Below are positions 1-10,895 of a DNA stretch of 58,044 nucleotides, piece by piece (position 1 is the stretch's first letter; each line of letters begins with the position of its first letter). The notes under the pieces are model-generated. The model was not told the DNA's origin and did not search any database. It was given only the letters and a program-made list of their open reading frames with translations. The stretch covers positions 170,465-228,508 of the forward strand of contig WELB01000056.1 in the NCBI GenBank assembly GCA_009602725.1, written 5' to 3'. Origin of the DNA: Spirogloea muscicola (lineage: Eukaryota > Streptophyta > Zygnematophyceae > Spirogloeales > Spirogloeaceae). The translations under genes were made by a program, and so were the position numbers.

Positions 1-90
1 GCGGGCACGACGTGGCTCGGCCGCGGCAGCTTCGCCCTCACCCCCGCCGCCGCCGCCGCCAGGGTCAGCCGACGGCAGGCCAGCGTCCGC

Positions 91-3000
91 ATGGCGGCCT
101 CAGCCGAGGCCCAGGCCGCCGTCGGCGGCGCTGCGGTGCTGACGGCTCACGGCCTCAACCCCGTCTGCTTCGTCCGCTGCGCCGCCGCCGCCTTTGTCGC
201 CTGCCAGGCACGCTGTGCAGCCGCTTTGATGCCGCCATTGCCATGACCAGGCCCTGCTCGGCGCTTGTGTGGCCATCCGTGCTGCTACGTATCTCGCTTA
301 TATGAGTTGTTGTGGCAGAGCTCGGCCACGCCGCCGGCCGCGCTGCTGCGGCTGGCCAAGGGTTCGTCGCTGCCGCTGGCGCCTGGGGACCAGTTCTACC
401 TCGCTCCAGGCTCGTGCCTCGTCAGCGTCATCGCGCCCCCTGCGAGGTATGCGGCAGTGACGCTGACGCTGATGCTGTAGACTAAGGAGGTTCTGACCAT
501 GACACATAAGCAAAATTGAAATAAACATAGAGATATGAATGGAGACATCGATGTGACTAAGACATGAAGGTTGGTGCAAGGTGTTCCACCAAATCAACGA
601 GAACTTGATGATGGGTATCTGATTGAGTCCTATACACACGAAAAGAGAAGCAAATTCTGCTGAAAGCTCTGACGCCGACCCTGCCGATCGTGCGATGCTG
701 GCCTTGGCATTGAGCTCGCAGGAGCCCATCGAAATCTGGCGAAGCCATTAAGTGCGCTCCGGAGCCCGTGGCCGTGAATATTCTCTTGCCATTGGACGCG
801 GATCTGAGGCCATTGGAGCCCCTTACCAGCCCAGCAACAGCATCGATCAAGGCCAGCTGTGGTCTCCGAGACCACAGGGACAAGGTTCAATTCGACCAAG
901 CCTGCAACAGCGACGACCAACCCCCTGGCGCAGCCGGCAGCAGCTTGCCAGACGTTCCTGGCTGGCCACCCAATTGTCCCGCAGCTGGCGCATGGAGGGC
1001 CGGGCCGGCCTCGGGCATGGAGGATGTGCTGGCCACGACGACCGGTTACGGCCTCCACCGCAGCAGTGTCGTGCGGCTCATCAACCGGGCCGGCGCAGCC
1101 TACGTCGGCAGCTTCTCCAAGGACATCACTCACCTCGTGAGCTGGGCCTGCACAGTCTCCTCCTGCCTTGTATGCCTCGTGTAACGGCCACAAGCGCTAA
1201 GATGTGACGGCTTGCCTGGCGAATCTAGATCTGCTGGACCTTCTCCGGAGCCAAATACGAGCGCGCAAGGGCGCTGGGCATGCACACCGTCAACCACAAG
1301 TGGCTCGAGGACTCGCTCAGTGTGGGCTGCCGCGTGGCCGAGCCGCCATATGCAACGCACAGGTGAACAGCAGCCACTCGCAGCACTGACTGGTCTGTCC
1401 TACCCAAACAAGCTTCTGGACTAGGACTCGTCGCTGATGTGCTAGCTAATACCAGTAATAGGTGCCTGCTTTAGGATCATTAGACTGTCTGTTATAGCAG
1501 TATGTTGCACACTATGTTGGCGCATCCAGCACCGGAGGTCAGGCTGACATGGGCTCCGCTCCTCTCTACAGCGGGTCTGAGGTCTCGCGGCCACGGTGGC
1601 TGGACATCGCCGGCAGTCCACTGTCCCCATGTCCAGCGGCGACGAGGACGCCGTTGCCGCACGCAATCAGAGGAAACCTCAAGCCTGCTGACCGAGACTG
1701 CGCTGTCACAGCCACCCAAGTAGAGCGGCCGCGTGCAAGTGCCGGAGGTGCTCATGCTCCAGCTGCAGCCGACGGAACCGGCGGAGGTGACGGCCATGGT
1801 GCTGTCTCCCAGCAGGGCCGCGTAGTCACCGTTCTCACAGATGATGGCCTGACCCAGGAGGCGCTGCCCGTCAGCACAGTGGCCGGACCCGCTGCCAGCG
1901 CCGCCAGGAGCGCCGCCCCGGCCAAGGCCTCGAGGACGGCTAAGAAGCGGATGAAGCTGGAGGCGTACCTCAGCAGGCTAGAGGACGTGGATGGTCATGG
2001 CCAGGCGGCAGCAGCAAGTCTGCCGGCCTTGGGCCCGCCGTATCTGCTCTCTGGGAGGCGTGGACGCCAACGCAGGATACGGCTCAGGAGGGCTGCCAGC
2101 GGGAAGGCCACCGGCGCCTCCAGAGCTGCACGGCAGGAGGACGCACTTCGGGTGTTTGACATGGCCACGTTCCCCTCGCCAGATGGGCGCGGCAGGCCTG
2201 CGTTAGAGCAGGCCGTGGCCACGAGCAGCGGCGCGCCACGAGCTGGCGGCAGCGATGTCTGCGCTGGCGCAGTGCTGACAGCAACTCGCTCAGTGGAGCT
2301 CCCAGGCTCGGCAACGGAGGCACATGTGCCAGCCGCCGATGCCGATCAGAGCAGTGTGCAGAGCCCGCCCAGCGGCGGGGGCTGCGCCTGCGTGATCTGC
2401 CGGGAGAGCAAGGTCGCAGGCAACGAGGGCCGGCTCCCCTGCGGCCACTCCTTCTGCTTCCGGTGCATCAGCACCTGGGCGCACACAGTGGTATGGCTCG
2501 TGTCCTCCACGTCGTCTGCCTTACTCTCGAGTTGTTGATGTCTTTGGTACACTTACTTATGTACGAGTATAATGCAATGTTAAAGGATAGTGAAGGCTAG
2601 GGACGTCTGTGAGTGGTGCAGGAGCGACCTGGGAAGCTGCCAGAGTGCCCCCTGTGCAAGGCGCCGTTTGAGCTGGTGACTGTGAGGGAGCAGGGCGGTG
2701 ATGCCAGGGCGTGGCAAGTGCCAGTCCGGCAGAAGGCAGCCACGACCCCAAGGCCTGCTTCCTCAAGCGTATGTAGCACTTAAGCACGTAATGACAACTG
2801 ATCGATTAAGCGCGAGCTGTAACTTGTCATCAACACCTAAACCGTAAATGCTGAGCAGGACCATTAGCTGCACGAACAGTAGCAGCACCTCTGCAAGCTG
2901 GCTCTTCTGGCACACTTGCAGATACTCAGCCAGTATGTCTTCTGTTCACCTGTTTCTGGCTCTTGTCTTGCGGGGTTCGCACAAAGAGCTGCTGAGGAGC

Positions 3001-3560
3001 ATGCATCTTCAGCATTGCATAGATTGACTTCAAGTAACAAGGCGTCTGTACAGGAGAGTGTATGCATGACATGTGGCGGTGGGGAGAGCGTCGACCAACT
3101 TGTGGTCTGCACCAGCTGCCGCAGCGGGATCCATATCTTCTGCTTGGAGGCGTCCCTGCCTGAGAACGCGGCGCACAGGGAGCCATGGCTATGTGCCGGA
3201 TGTGAAGCAGAGCGCAGAAGGTCAGTCCCCAGTCCCCAGTCTGCAGATGCTACAGGACAGGAGCGACCTTGTTCTGATTGCAAAGCTTGGCTGCTATTGC
3301 ATCACTTTTTGGCTGATATTGCATCATAAAGAACAGGCAGGAGGATTTGAGGTTGACTGACTGTGTTATCTATATTCAGGCCTCTCATCATTGGCTGCCC
3401 AGACATTGATCTGTGGCTTGCTTGTCAACCAGGACTGAGGAAGCCGACCAATGGCAGCGAATTTTTCCAAACATGCCAGGAGCGTCTGGAGATGGCTCTA
3501 GCAGCATCGGGCAGACGACTGCAGCTGAGCATTCAAGGTCGCCGCCTCCGTTCAAATTAG
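91..3560 (+). CDS. BRCT-RING-PHD domain protein (BARD1/BRCA1-like class, multi-exon)
   Basis: Probable nuclear DNA-damage or chromatin E3 ubiquitin ligase. A BRCT-like block is split over two exons (about 1020-1138 and 1230-1361), with SFSKDITHLV and HTVNHKWLEDSL. A long low-complexity linker follows. A C3HC4 RING finger starts with CVICRES and CGHSFCFRC (exon ending at 2490) and is completed by CPLC in the next exon (from 2622), with phase preserved. A PHD finger (about 3050-3222) shows CMTCGGG, CTSCRSGIH and WLCAGC. The last exon probably ends at the stop at 3560. The ATG at 91 opens a GC-rich first exon; exons between about 205 and 1020 are uncertain, and the block at 300-450 could be part of an FHA-like region. 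Known plant BARD1 proteins have RING-PHD-BRCT order, so this BRCT-first order is closer to the plant BRCT plus RING proteins. Domain calls are firm; the exact model is not. Confidence 0.7.
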
Positions 3561-4361
3561 ATGCTCAGAAGCTGATGATTGTGACCATTCTGCAAGTGAA
3601 TGTCATTTGCCAACTGCAGTTTACAGCAATTGCTTACCAAATATAGCTCTATCTTTACATCCCATGACTTGATCCCTTGCCCATGAAACTGCACTTACAG
3701 CAAAGCCCCACATATCTGGCTATTCACGCCCCAGGTTGTCAACCCAGGCTATCTACACACCCCGGCCAGACAGAGGCATCGACGCGGCATTTGCAAGAAT
3801 TTTGATGCCTGCAGTCCATACATCCCCGCAAGAGCTTACGAGCTCGACCCACGGCTACTCCCGCCCACTCTTCATTGATAGGTTGGGCTTGAACTAAGCT
3901 CATTTCCTTTTGCGGATTGTGCAGCGGGGTGTACATATTGCCCTGTTGGCACCGTCACCTTCTGACAGAAAGAACATGCTATCTGAAAGTCTGCAGTTGT
4001 CCAGTAGTACTTGTTCACATCTGCTAAAAGAATCTGGCAAAGTCCATGCATGACGGGAGCAAGAATGGCTGCCATAAGACAACCAGGAGTCTCTGCCTTG
4101 GCTCACGGCACTGCACAGCATGGTACATTCTTCAAACTAGAAGATTTGCTGATCACTGGCCAACTGAGGGCAAATGGACAATGTCCTTTGGTTCAATGAT
4201 GTCTTCACAGCAGAATATAAGGTGTGGCTTTAACGCGCACTCGGACGACTTCAAGCTAGTAAGGAAATACCTCGTGCTAAGGATGAAAAGTACCTACAGC
4301 CCGATGGAACGACCACAGCAAATTTAACGCAAAGTATATGCTAACCCAACATCCTGCTGCT
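3561..4361. other. Intergenic, no gene seen
   Basis: About 800 nt between the convergent ends of the BRCT-RING-PHD gene and the LEA-like gene. Short open frames exist on both strands but none shows a recognisable protein block or coherent splice sites. It presumably holds the 3' untranslated regions of both genes. Confidence 0.5.
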
Positions 4362-5337
4362 TTAGTTCCTATCAGCAGGCAGCTCCTCTAGCGAGGACCA
4401 CCAGCCCCGATCTTCCAACGAGGCGGTAGGAACGCTCCTTGGCCTTTGCGTGACAGTCTGCGCCGTATTTATCTCCTTCTCGAATTGATCTGCCCCATGT
4501 GCATCACAAAGCAGAACACAATAGCCAACATCAGAAAGGAGTGCAAAATAGGCCTTCGTACAGCTTCGCAAGCTGCTACAGCCTGAACGTCGAGCCAACG
4601 CCCACAGGCCGAAAGGAGGAGGCACTGCAGCTTCTCCAGCCTCCGAGGAACAACGATACAAACGAGCCTGGTGCGATTTTCGAGACCTTGGCTGACACTT
4701 GCAGCCGGTCTAACATTGTTGACTGCTTTGAGTACTGCATACAAAAGCCTTGCTAAAAGCTTCAAGGACTTGGGTCTGGCTAACTTGATCACACAGTGAA
4801 ATACGCACCTTCGGGTACCCAGCAGCCCGTTTTGGGGTCGGCCTTCCACCAGCGGCTGTCGCGGGACTTGGCCGGGAAGGTGTGGGGGTCGGGGTCGAGG
4901 CTGCCGCCGATGCCGTCGACCTCCGCCACTGCGCTGATGGGCCGCGTACTCCTGCAAAGGCAGAGGGCGACACGACATGAGGGGAGTCTTACCAGCAGCC
5001 TCACGCGTCGATTTCCAATCGTAAGATCTGGGTTCGACGCCGGTACTGGTCCGTGTGGATGATGGCTGCGGCGCCGCTAACCGGCGTCAGTGCCCGCTTG
5101 ATCAACTGTTGTGCTGATAGAAGCGCACCGCCGGCGGCTGCGGTTCTGAGAGGCTGGCGCTCTGAGCGGCTGTTGCGGTGGCGGCGGCGGCGGCGGCGGC
5201 CGCGGCGGTGGCAGAGCTGCAGGTTGCGGCGGACGGGGGCCAGAATCGCACCTCAGGGCGGCGGGCGGGAAGCGCAGCAGCTGTCCAGCGGCGACGGCAC
5301 GCGCCGCAAGCCTGCGCAGGGCCAGCCCCGAAGCCAT
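4362..5337 (-). CDS. Small LEA-like protein with organelle-type N terminus (3 exons)
   Basis: The ATG at 5337 opens an Arg/Ala-rich, acid-poor leader (MASGLALRRLAARAVAAG) typical of a mitochondrial or plastid presequence. A donor after PPAALR joins in phase to an exon at about 4958-4800 carrying ISAVAEVDGIGGS and the block WWKADPKTGCWVPEG. That block resembles the W-x-P-D-P-x-T-G-x-x-P signature of plant LEA_3/SAG21-type small stress proteins. A third exon (about 4445-4365) can be joined in two ways: a donor after GAYFT gives a C terminus ending SLEDRGWWSSLEELPADRN, and a donor directly after PEG gives another frame. The first looks more protein-like. An intron in the GC-rich start region contains a GGC/CCG run. 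Family assignment is tentative; the protein would be about 100 residues, usual for this group. Confidence 0.45.
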
Positions 5338-5820
5338 GGCGGCGGCGGCGCCGGTGGCAGCGCCGGAAAATGCGGCGGCGGCGACTGCGGAGGCGGCAGC
5401 GAAGCGGCGGCGGAGGCGGCGGCGTAGGCGGCGGCGGCGGCGGCGGCGTTGGCGGGGGGTGGGGTTAGGATTGGCACTGAGGGCCACGTCGGATGGGGGG
5501 GGGGGGGTTCCCCCCGATCCGCGGAGGGGGCCCCCGCCAAACCGGCGGCTCCGCCAAAACGGCGGTGGGGCCGCTGTTGTCCCGCTAGGTTACGGCAACG
5601 GCTCCCCTCTGCGCGAGTACGCGAATGGGGGCGCGCCTCCCCGCGCTGGCGGGGGCGGGACCGCTGCGCCGCCAGATCTAGCGGGGATGCCGACGGCGGA
5701 GCCACGTCCCCGTCGGCGCCCCGTCAGCCCCTCCGGCCGGTGGTCCCACCGCCCCCGCCATGAGCGTGCCACGTGGCCACCCGCGGCGGCGCGTCGCCGT
5801 CACGACACGTGGCAGGCTTA
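5338..5820. other. Very GC-rich region upstream of the LEA-like gene
   Basis: GGC/GCG trinucleotide runs, a G10 tract with a short GGGGTTCCCC palindrome near 5497-5514, and repeated CCGCCAAAAC/GGCGG units. Long open frames on both strands are low-complexity Arg/Ala/Gly reads and not credible proteins. It probably holds the promoter and 5' leader of the minus-strand gene. Confidence 0.4.
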
Positions 5821-5844
5821 AGGATCCGCCCTTTCACAATACAG

Positions 5845-6600
5845 AAAGTGCTCGCCCATTGAGAATATAGATAAATAGGAAAATAACAAAAGAATTGAAA
5901 GTAGGGGCTGGAAAAGCCAGACCAAAAAAGGATCAACAAAGGACGAGAAGGGGGCCAGGGGAAGCGCTAAGAAAAACAAGCACACAAAGAAACAAAGCAG
6001 CTACGGATCACTCAGTAACCCCTGCGGAGCAGCCTCAGGCCAGAGACGCTAGGCTCCTGGAAGTGGGTCCCCTGGCCAGAGCCAGAGGCAGCAGCGAATC
6101 AGAGAGGCCAGGGTCCTGGAAGTGGGTCCCCTGGACAGAGCCCGAGGCAGCAGCGAGGGCTCTCCCGGCACGAAGGTGCAGCGCACGGGCCATGGACCTC
6201 TGCAGCGAGACGGCCAAGCGCATGCGATACACTTGCGCCAGCGACCCGGCTGCAGGAAAGTCTACCGGTTCACCATGGAAGCGACGGGCGATTGCGTGGC
6301 GGGCGAGCTGGTTAAGTAGCTCAAGCCACCGAGCCCCCAGTGCCCCATGGATGTCAATTGCCAACGGGAAGAACTCGTCTTCCGGTGGATGGTCGGCGTA
6401 CTTGATCTCTTTTGCCCGAGCGGCGCAGGCGACCGCATACCCAGCCTTGGTGGCAGACTGGGCTGGGTGGGAGCGGTCAAATGCGTCGGTAGTCACCACT
6501 GCAGCGAGGCCTTTCACAATACAGGCTTGCCGTCTAGGTCTGAGAAGGTTGTGGCTCCCCACTCTTTGCGGCTATTGACAACCCGCTGAGACGTCACAGG
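5845..6600 (-). mobile_element. 5'-truncated non-LTR retrotransposon copy A (3' end)
   Basis: The minus strand encodes the C-terminal part of a reverse-transcriptase polyprotein from about 6562 down: VTTDAFDRSHPAQSA, ARAKEIKYADH, LAIDIHGALGARW, AGSLAQVYRMRLAVS, LHLRAGRALAAASGS. This matches the end of the longer copy at 9.6-10.9 kb. The upstream half (RT and most of the nuclease domain) is absent, as expected of 5' truncation during target-primed reverse transcription. The 3' untranslated tail runs to the shared terminus GGGCGAGCACTTTC at about 5845. A segment of about 55 bp in the final coding part occurs twice in a row (about 6052-6160). Confidence 0.75.
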
Positions 6601-6639
6601 CAGAGCCAATCCCACACTCAGACGTCGCCCTTCACCCTT

Positions 6640-6815
6640 GATCAGCTGCTTCGCATGCGCCTGTCCGTATGCCCTCCAGCGGTCCATGGCCCATCTTCGT
6701 GCTGGCCGTGCTATAGCTGCAGCCTCCGGCTTTCGTCAAAGCGTTTGCTTTCAGGCGGCCAGTATTTCTGACTTGCGGCTCCTTACAAAGAGGCTTACTA
6801 ATCAGCAGCTGGTTG
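6640..6815 (+). mobile_element. Retrotransposon C-terminal fragment B (plus strand, decayed)
   Basis: On the plus strand a frame reads ALQRSMAHLRAGRAIAAASG then ISDLRLLTKR, matching the final residues of the minus-strand family members (SFQRSLAHAV, RAGRALAAASGS, SDLMLLTRGY). The start of the match (RMRLSV) lies in another frame, so the piece carries a frameshift and is dead. It lies head-to-head with copy A. Confidence 0.6.
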
Positions 6816-7204
6816 GTAGAAGGGATCAAGAGTCAGGCCGCTAAAAGAGTCGTTTTGGCGCACGTCCTTTGACAAAGACAAGCGTGCCAAGACGTACATT
6901 GATGCTTTGAATCAGGGTGGTGTAAGAGCGTGCCAGGGCACAGTCCGACAAGCCCCACCAAGGTCATTCTTGGGAAGGCTACACGTTATTCGTGCAGTCA
7001 GAGGCCAAGCCAGAGCCAGCGCGCAGGGGGCCAGGTTTGGTCAGCCAAGCGGGCGACTGATTAGTCTCGGCCGACGGATTAGTTTCAAAACTAATGAAAG
7101 GGGCCTCCCGCTGTGAATGAGGATGTGCCTGCAGCTCCTCTGCGGAGGTGAAACGAGCAATCTGAGGGAGCCCCAATTGGCTACCAATTGGCTACCACAG
7201 GGAG

Positions 7205-7515
7205 CAGGCTGACTTCAACGCAGCAGGCTCTCTCGCGCAGGTGTATTGCATGTGCCTGTCAGCCTCGCTGCAGCAGTCAATGGCACGGCCGTTGCATCTG
7301 CGTGCTGGCTGCGCATTGGCTGCAGCCTGTGACTCTGGCCAGGGGACCCGCTACTCGACGACTACAATCGCCGACCTGCGGCTGCTCAACAGAGCTTACT
7401 AGTGCTTCGTGGCTGTGCGCTTCAGAGCTTTCTCTGGCCCCTTCAAAATTTCTTCATTCATTTCTTTGCGCTGGCCTCTCACAGCCACCGCCCTCGACTG
7501 GAAGCGTTCAATTTA
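7205..7515 (+). mobile_element. Retrotransposon C-terminal fragment C plus 3' tail (plus strand)
   Basis: The plus strand encodes LHLRAGCALAAACDSGQGT and IADLRLLNRAY, followed by a stop at 7398-7400. This is the same protein end as copies A and F. The tail after the stop (CTGGCCTCTCACAGCCACCGCC) is a diverged form of the family's 3' untranslated region. It is a short truncated copy in the opposite orientation to A and F. Confidence 0.6.
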
Positions 7516-7759
7516 CAATTGGCTCTTTGTAGGAATAGTGCTGCGCAATTTGTCATGTGCCTTTCTTTGGGATCTGCTGGAATCATATGGACACTGCGAT
7601 CTGCTGAAACGTTCCCTCCATTTAGGAGTGCCAACGCCGCCGGTAATTTCATTTGACCGAGTATGAAACTACCGTTTGGGAGTACCAGACGGCACCGGCA
7701 AATTCACGACACCGTTATGTGTAGCTAAGCACGGGGCGAGGCCCCGGGCATCGTGCCGC

Positions 7760-7900
7760 GTGCGTACCGCCCAAGAAGAAGGGCTCGCCCATTGAGAATA
7801 TGGGCTGGAACAGCCAGCCCAAAAAAGAATGAACAGAGTACAAGAAGAGGGGGGGGGAAGCCAGGCGAAGCCCTAAGGCGAAGCAGCAGAAATGACAAGC
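7760..7900 (-). mobile_element. Retrotransposon 3' tail fragment D
   Basis: The minus strand carries the shared 3' terminus (GGGCGAGCCC next to CTCAATG), the hairpin segment GGCTGG/CCAGCC, and the conserved stretch matching GAACAGAGTACAAGAAG on the plus strand. Only the untranslated tail remains, with a run of G near 7849-7857. The GC-rich segment CGTGCCGCG occurs three times in the flanks (near 7751, 7970 and 7998), so the flank is itself repetitive. Confidence 0.6.
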
Positions 7901-8815
7901 ACACAAGAAAAGAAGGGGGACCCAAGGGGGACCGGCTCGGCGTGGCGCTACTCCTGGAGCCGTAGTCTCGTGCCGCGCATGCGAGACCACTTGCCTCGTG
8001 CCGCGCGGGCACCAAGATCATCCTTAGATTAAGCTCAGACCTTAAATTTCAATCCCCTTCAGAAGAGCTCACTTCTTCTGACGTCTCCTCATCGTCGGGC
8101 CCGCCACTCCGCGGGTGGACCTTGGGGCGACCCACCGGCAAAAGCTAGTGCAACAGTGGGGCTACATGAAACGAAGCCCTAAACTCTTTTTATGATAAAG
8201 TGGCTAAGGTAAAACCTTGACGTTAACACCCACGCTTGAGAACATGCAAATCTAACAGGCTAACTTGGGGAGCGAGAAAGAGGCACAGCTCTGCTCTGCT
8301 GTTGCCTGCTGCCGCAGCCGGCCGCCGCAGTTCTGCTGCTGCGTGCTGCACAGCCGCGCCGAAGCTCGTCGCTGCTGGCCATCGCCGGCTCTCTGTAAGT
8401 GCTGTTGCTGCACCCAATTTGGGGACAGCTTCTAAGCCGCTGACCCTTGGTTGAAGTACCTAAGTTAGCTTGAAGGAAGTGTCAGGGCAGCAAGCAGGTG
8501 AAAGAGGTTGAAGGAAATAAGAGCAAGTGGGCTGGCGGCACACCCTCTGAGTGATGTGCTAGACAGGAAGCTAGATTGGATGACGTGCAACAGGTCCAGG
8601 GTATCACAGGAGAAAACCCTGCAGACGTTATTGTCGTCGACCATCACATTGCATGTCCATGCTGTCACATTCTCGTCCGTGAGCTGGTGCCCCGCTACAC
8701 TGTGCAGTAGAGGCCGTAGTAAACTGGGGGCGAAGGGAAGTTGTTGGCTACAGAGCGCGGGGTAATGGGTGGGGCTTTCTGTGCTGCCAATCACAGACAT
8801 CGCACTCAAACAGCT
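7901..8815. other. Region between retrotransposon tails, no gene recognised
   Basis: No conserved protein block seen. Open frames are short and lack splice support. The only structure visible is the repeated CGTGCCGCG motif at its left edge and the retrotransposon tail beginning near 8816. Confidence 0.4.
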
Positions 8816-8905
8816 CTTTGAAATGAAGGAGATGGCAGTGAAAGGAAATGATAGCAGAAAGTGCTCGCCCATTGAGAATAGGGGCTGGAAATGATAGGCC
8901 TGCAC
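8816..8905 (-). mobile_element. Retrotransposon 3' tail fragment E
   Basis: The plus strand reads GTGCTCGCCCATTGAGAATA then GGGGCTGGAA at 8861-8890, the reverse complement of the family's 3' end. After about 30 nt it departs from the other copies. The adjoining AACAGCTCTTTGAAATGAAG resembles sequence beside the repeat at 29.57 kb, so two tail variants may abut here. Confidence 0.5.
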
Positions 8906-9554
8906 TACCTAGAAAGAGATGGCACGTTCGAGGAAGAGGAAGTGCCCACGACAACACGAGAGCGCAAACGACTGGCGTAAATATGAAGCTAGAGATAAGT
9001 CCCCTATACAGAGGGGGCGAGGGCTATAAAGAACAACAGCGCTTCCGAATATGAAGGGCTACACAGCGAGGTGAAAGGTCAGCCCCATTGAAAGCGCAGT
9101 ATGAAGAAAGAAACATCTCCCCGAGTGCTACGTATTTGCCATCTAGTATTCAGGCATCGGTTAGCGCCATTTATGTTTTGACCTGTTGTTACTGAGCGGG
9201 TCAACCTCTGTAGGTTATGTAGGTCTTAAGATTTGCTTGCCTTTGTTCTTGGCCATTTGGCCTTCGTTTGTTTCAAATACACAAAATCTGTTCCCAAAGA
9301 GGGAGGAGATCCCCACTCAGCCCGGGTAAGTAGCCAGTCTATGCTCTGCCAACCCAGTCTGCACAGGGCCTGCGCCGGCAGCGCACGTCGGGTGCGCGTG
9401 CGGGGGCCTCCCACCTTCCGGGCCCACCCGTGGAGAGACGCGGAGCTAGCGGGCCCAATGCCACGGCGCATAGGGGCGATGGTGGGCCCAAGCCACGTCG
9501 GGACAGGCTGTGCAGATGTGCCGAGCGCGCGCGAGCCAACCCCTGGCCCCTCCA

Positions 9555-10895
9555 AGGAAGAAGGCTCGCCCATAAAGAAAGAGGGGCTGGCAAAGCCAGC
9601 CCAAAAAGAATGGACAATGTCCAAAGCCGAAGAATGAGAAGCCGAGGAAGGACTCCTCTACTCTACCAATCACGACAACAGACTAGGGAAGCTCAGTACC
9701 CGCGAGTGAGCAACATCAGGTCCGAGTAGCTCGAGGCAGGGAAGGAGGCACTCCGCCGAGACCCGGAGGCCGCGGCCAGAGCGCGTCCTGCGCGTGTGTG
9801 GACAGCGTGGGCAAGGGATCGCTGGAACGATACCGCCAAGCGCATGCGAAAGACCTGGGCGAGCGACCCGGCGGCGTTGAAGCCGGGCAGCGCCCCGGGC
9901 GAACCCGACCGCCGATCAATAGCCTGACGAGCAAGCCGCTGGAGGAGATCCAGCCAGCTGCCGAAGGCCCCGTGAACATCTATCGCCAGGGCCGCGAACT
10001 CATCACCGACCGGGTGATCGGCATATTTTTTCTCTTTTGCCCGGGCTGCCAGGCCGACCGCATGCCCTGCAAACGACGCCGACCTGGTGGGGTTGCCGGA
10101 GTCGTAGCTGTCCGTTGTCACCACATCAGTGATGATGCGGGGACCGCCGCTGGGCAGGATAGCGACCAGGTCGGCGCGCCGGGTGTGCGACCGGCCGTCC
10201 TCGCCCCGCAGGATGGGCATGACTGAGGAGCACTCCACCGCCACCTTGAAGCCCGCCTCTATGAACACCCCCTGCATACCATCGCGCAAAAGATCATGGG
10301 AAGCGGTCCTCTCGCCTCCGTGGGCGCAACGGAGCATGTGCGCGGCCAGCTCCGCAGGGTCGGCGTGCCGGGCGCCGCACTCGCACTGTGTGACACCTGT
10401 AAGGCAGGGAGGGAGGAGCCCCAAGAGCCGATGCACCGCCGTCCGGTAGACCTCGTCGGGCATGGTAAGTGCGGCATAGAGTGGGAGCGCTTGGAGCCAC
10501 GCCGCCGCCCCAGGGGAAGAGACGGAGAGAAGCCGAGCACGCCCGCGAACGTCAGACGGAGGGAGAAGCTCCACCGCCTGGTCGGAGGCCGCCTTCTCGA
10601 CCAACGCCGTGAAGCGTGCCTGAGCCCGCAGGTCTGGAGTGTGGGCGAGGTGCCGGAAAGGAACAGTCTGCTCGGACATGTTGGGGTGGACCTGCAGGAG
10701 CCTGTCGCGGGCAGTGCGGAGGGCGACTTGGAAAGGGGAGTTGGCCTGTCTCCACATCGGCTGCCGCCCGCTCCAGGGCGCGTTGTCCGTGCACGAGGAA
10801 CCGCTGACACATGGGGGCGGCCACCTGCGCCCAGCTTCCCAGGAAGGCCGCCTCACAGCGGGGCACGCACGCGCTTGCGGGAGACATGTTGACCT
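9555..10895 (-). mobile_element. Non-LTR retrotransposon copy F: C-terminal ORF with Zn finger and PD-(D/E)XK nuclease
   Basis: The longest copy. A frame from 10856 to the stop at 9693 encodes the end of a LINE-type polyprotein: an N-terminal helical part, a zinc-finger-like CECGARH...HMLRC, then HDLLRDGMQ, RRADLVAI, ITDVVTTDSYD and AARAKEKKYADH. The Asp/Asp/Lys spacing fits a restriction-like PD-(D/E)XK endonuclease, as found C-terminal to RT in several non-LTR groups. Residues such as FLGSWAQVAAPMCQRF continue the protein upstream in another frame, so a frameshift sits near 10.75-10.80 kb. Homology stops near 10.9 kb with no RT domain: the copy is 5'-truncated. The 3' tail holds a perfect GGGCTGGC-TTT-GCCAGCCC hairpin and ends near 9560. 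Confidence 0.8.

Noticed and set aside
4988-5052. tRNA-like sequence (TTTCCAA loop and GGTTCGACGCC) in the LEA-like gene's intron
   Set aside because: Although CGATT/AATCG and ACCAG/CTGGT can pair, the total is too short, there is no D arm and the T stem has mismatches.
5178-5821. Long Arg/Ala/Gly open frames on both strands
   Set aside because: They result from GGC/CCG runs and high GC, which remove stop codons in all frames; no conserved block.
9233-9637. 134-codon plus-strand frame
   Set aside because: It crosses the retrotransposon's antisense 3' tail and has no recognisable content.
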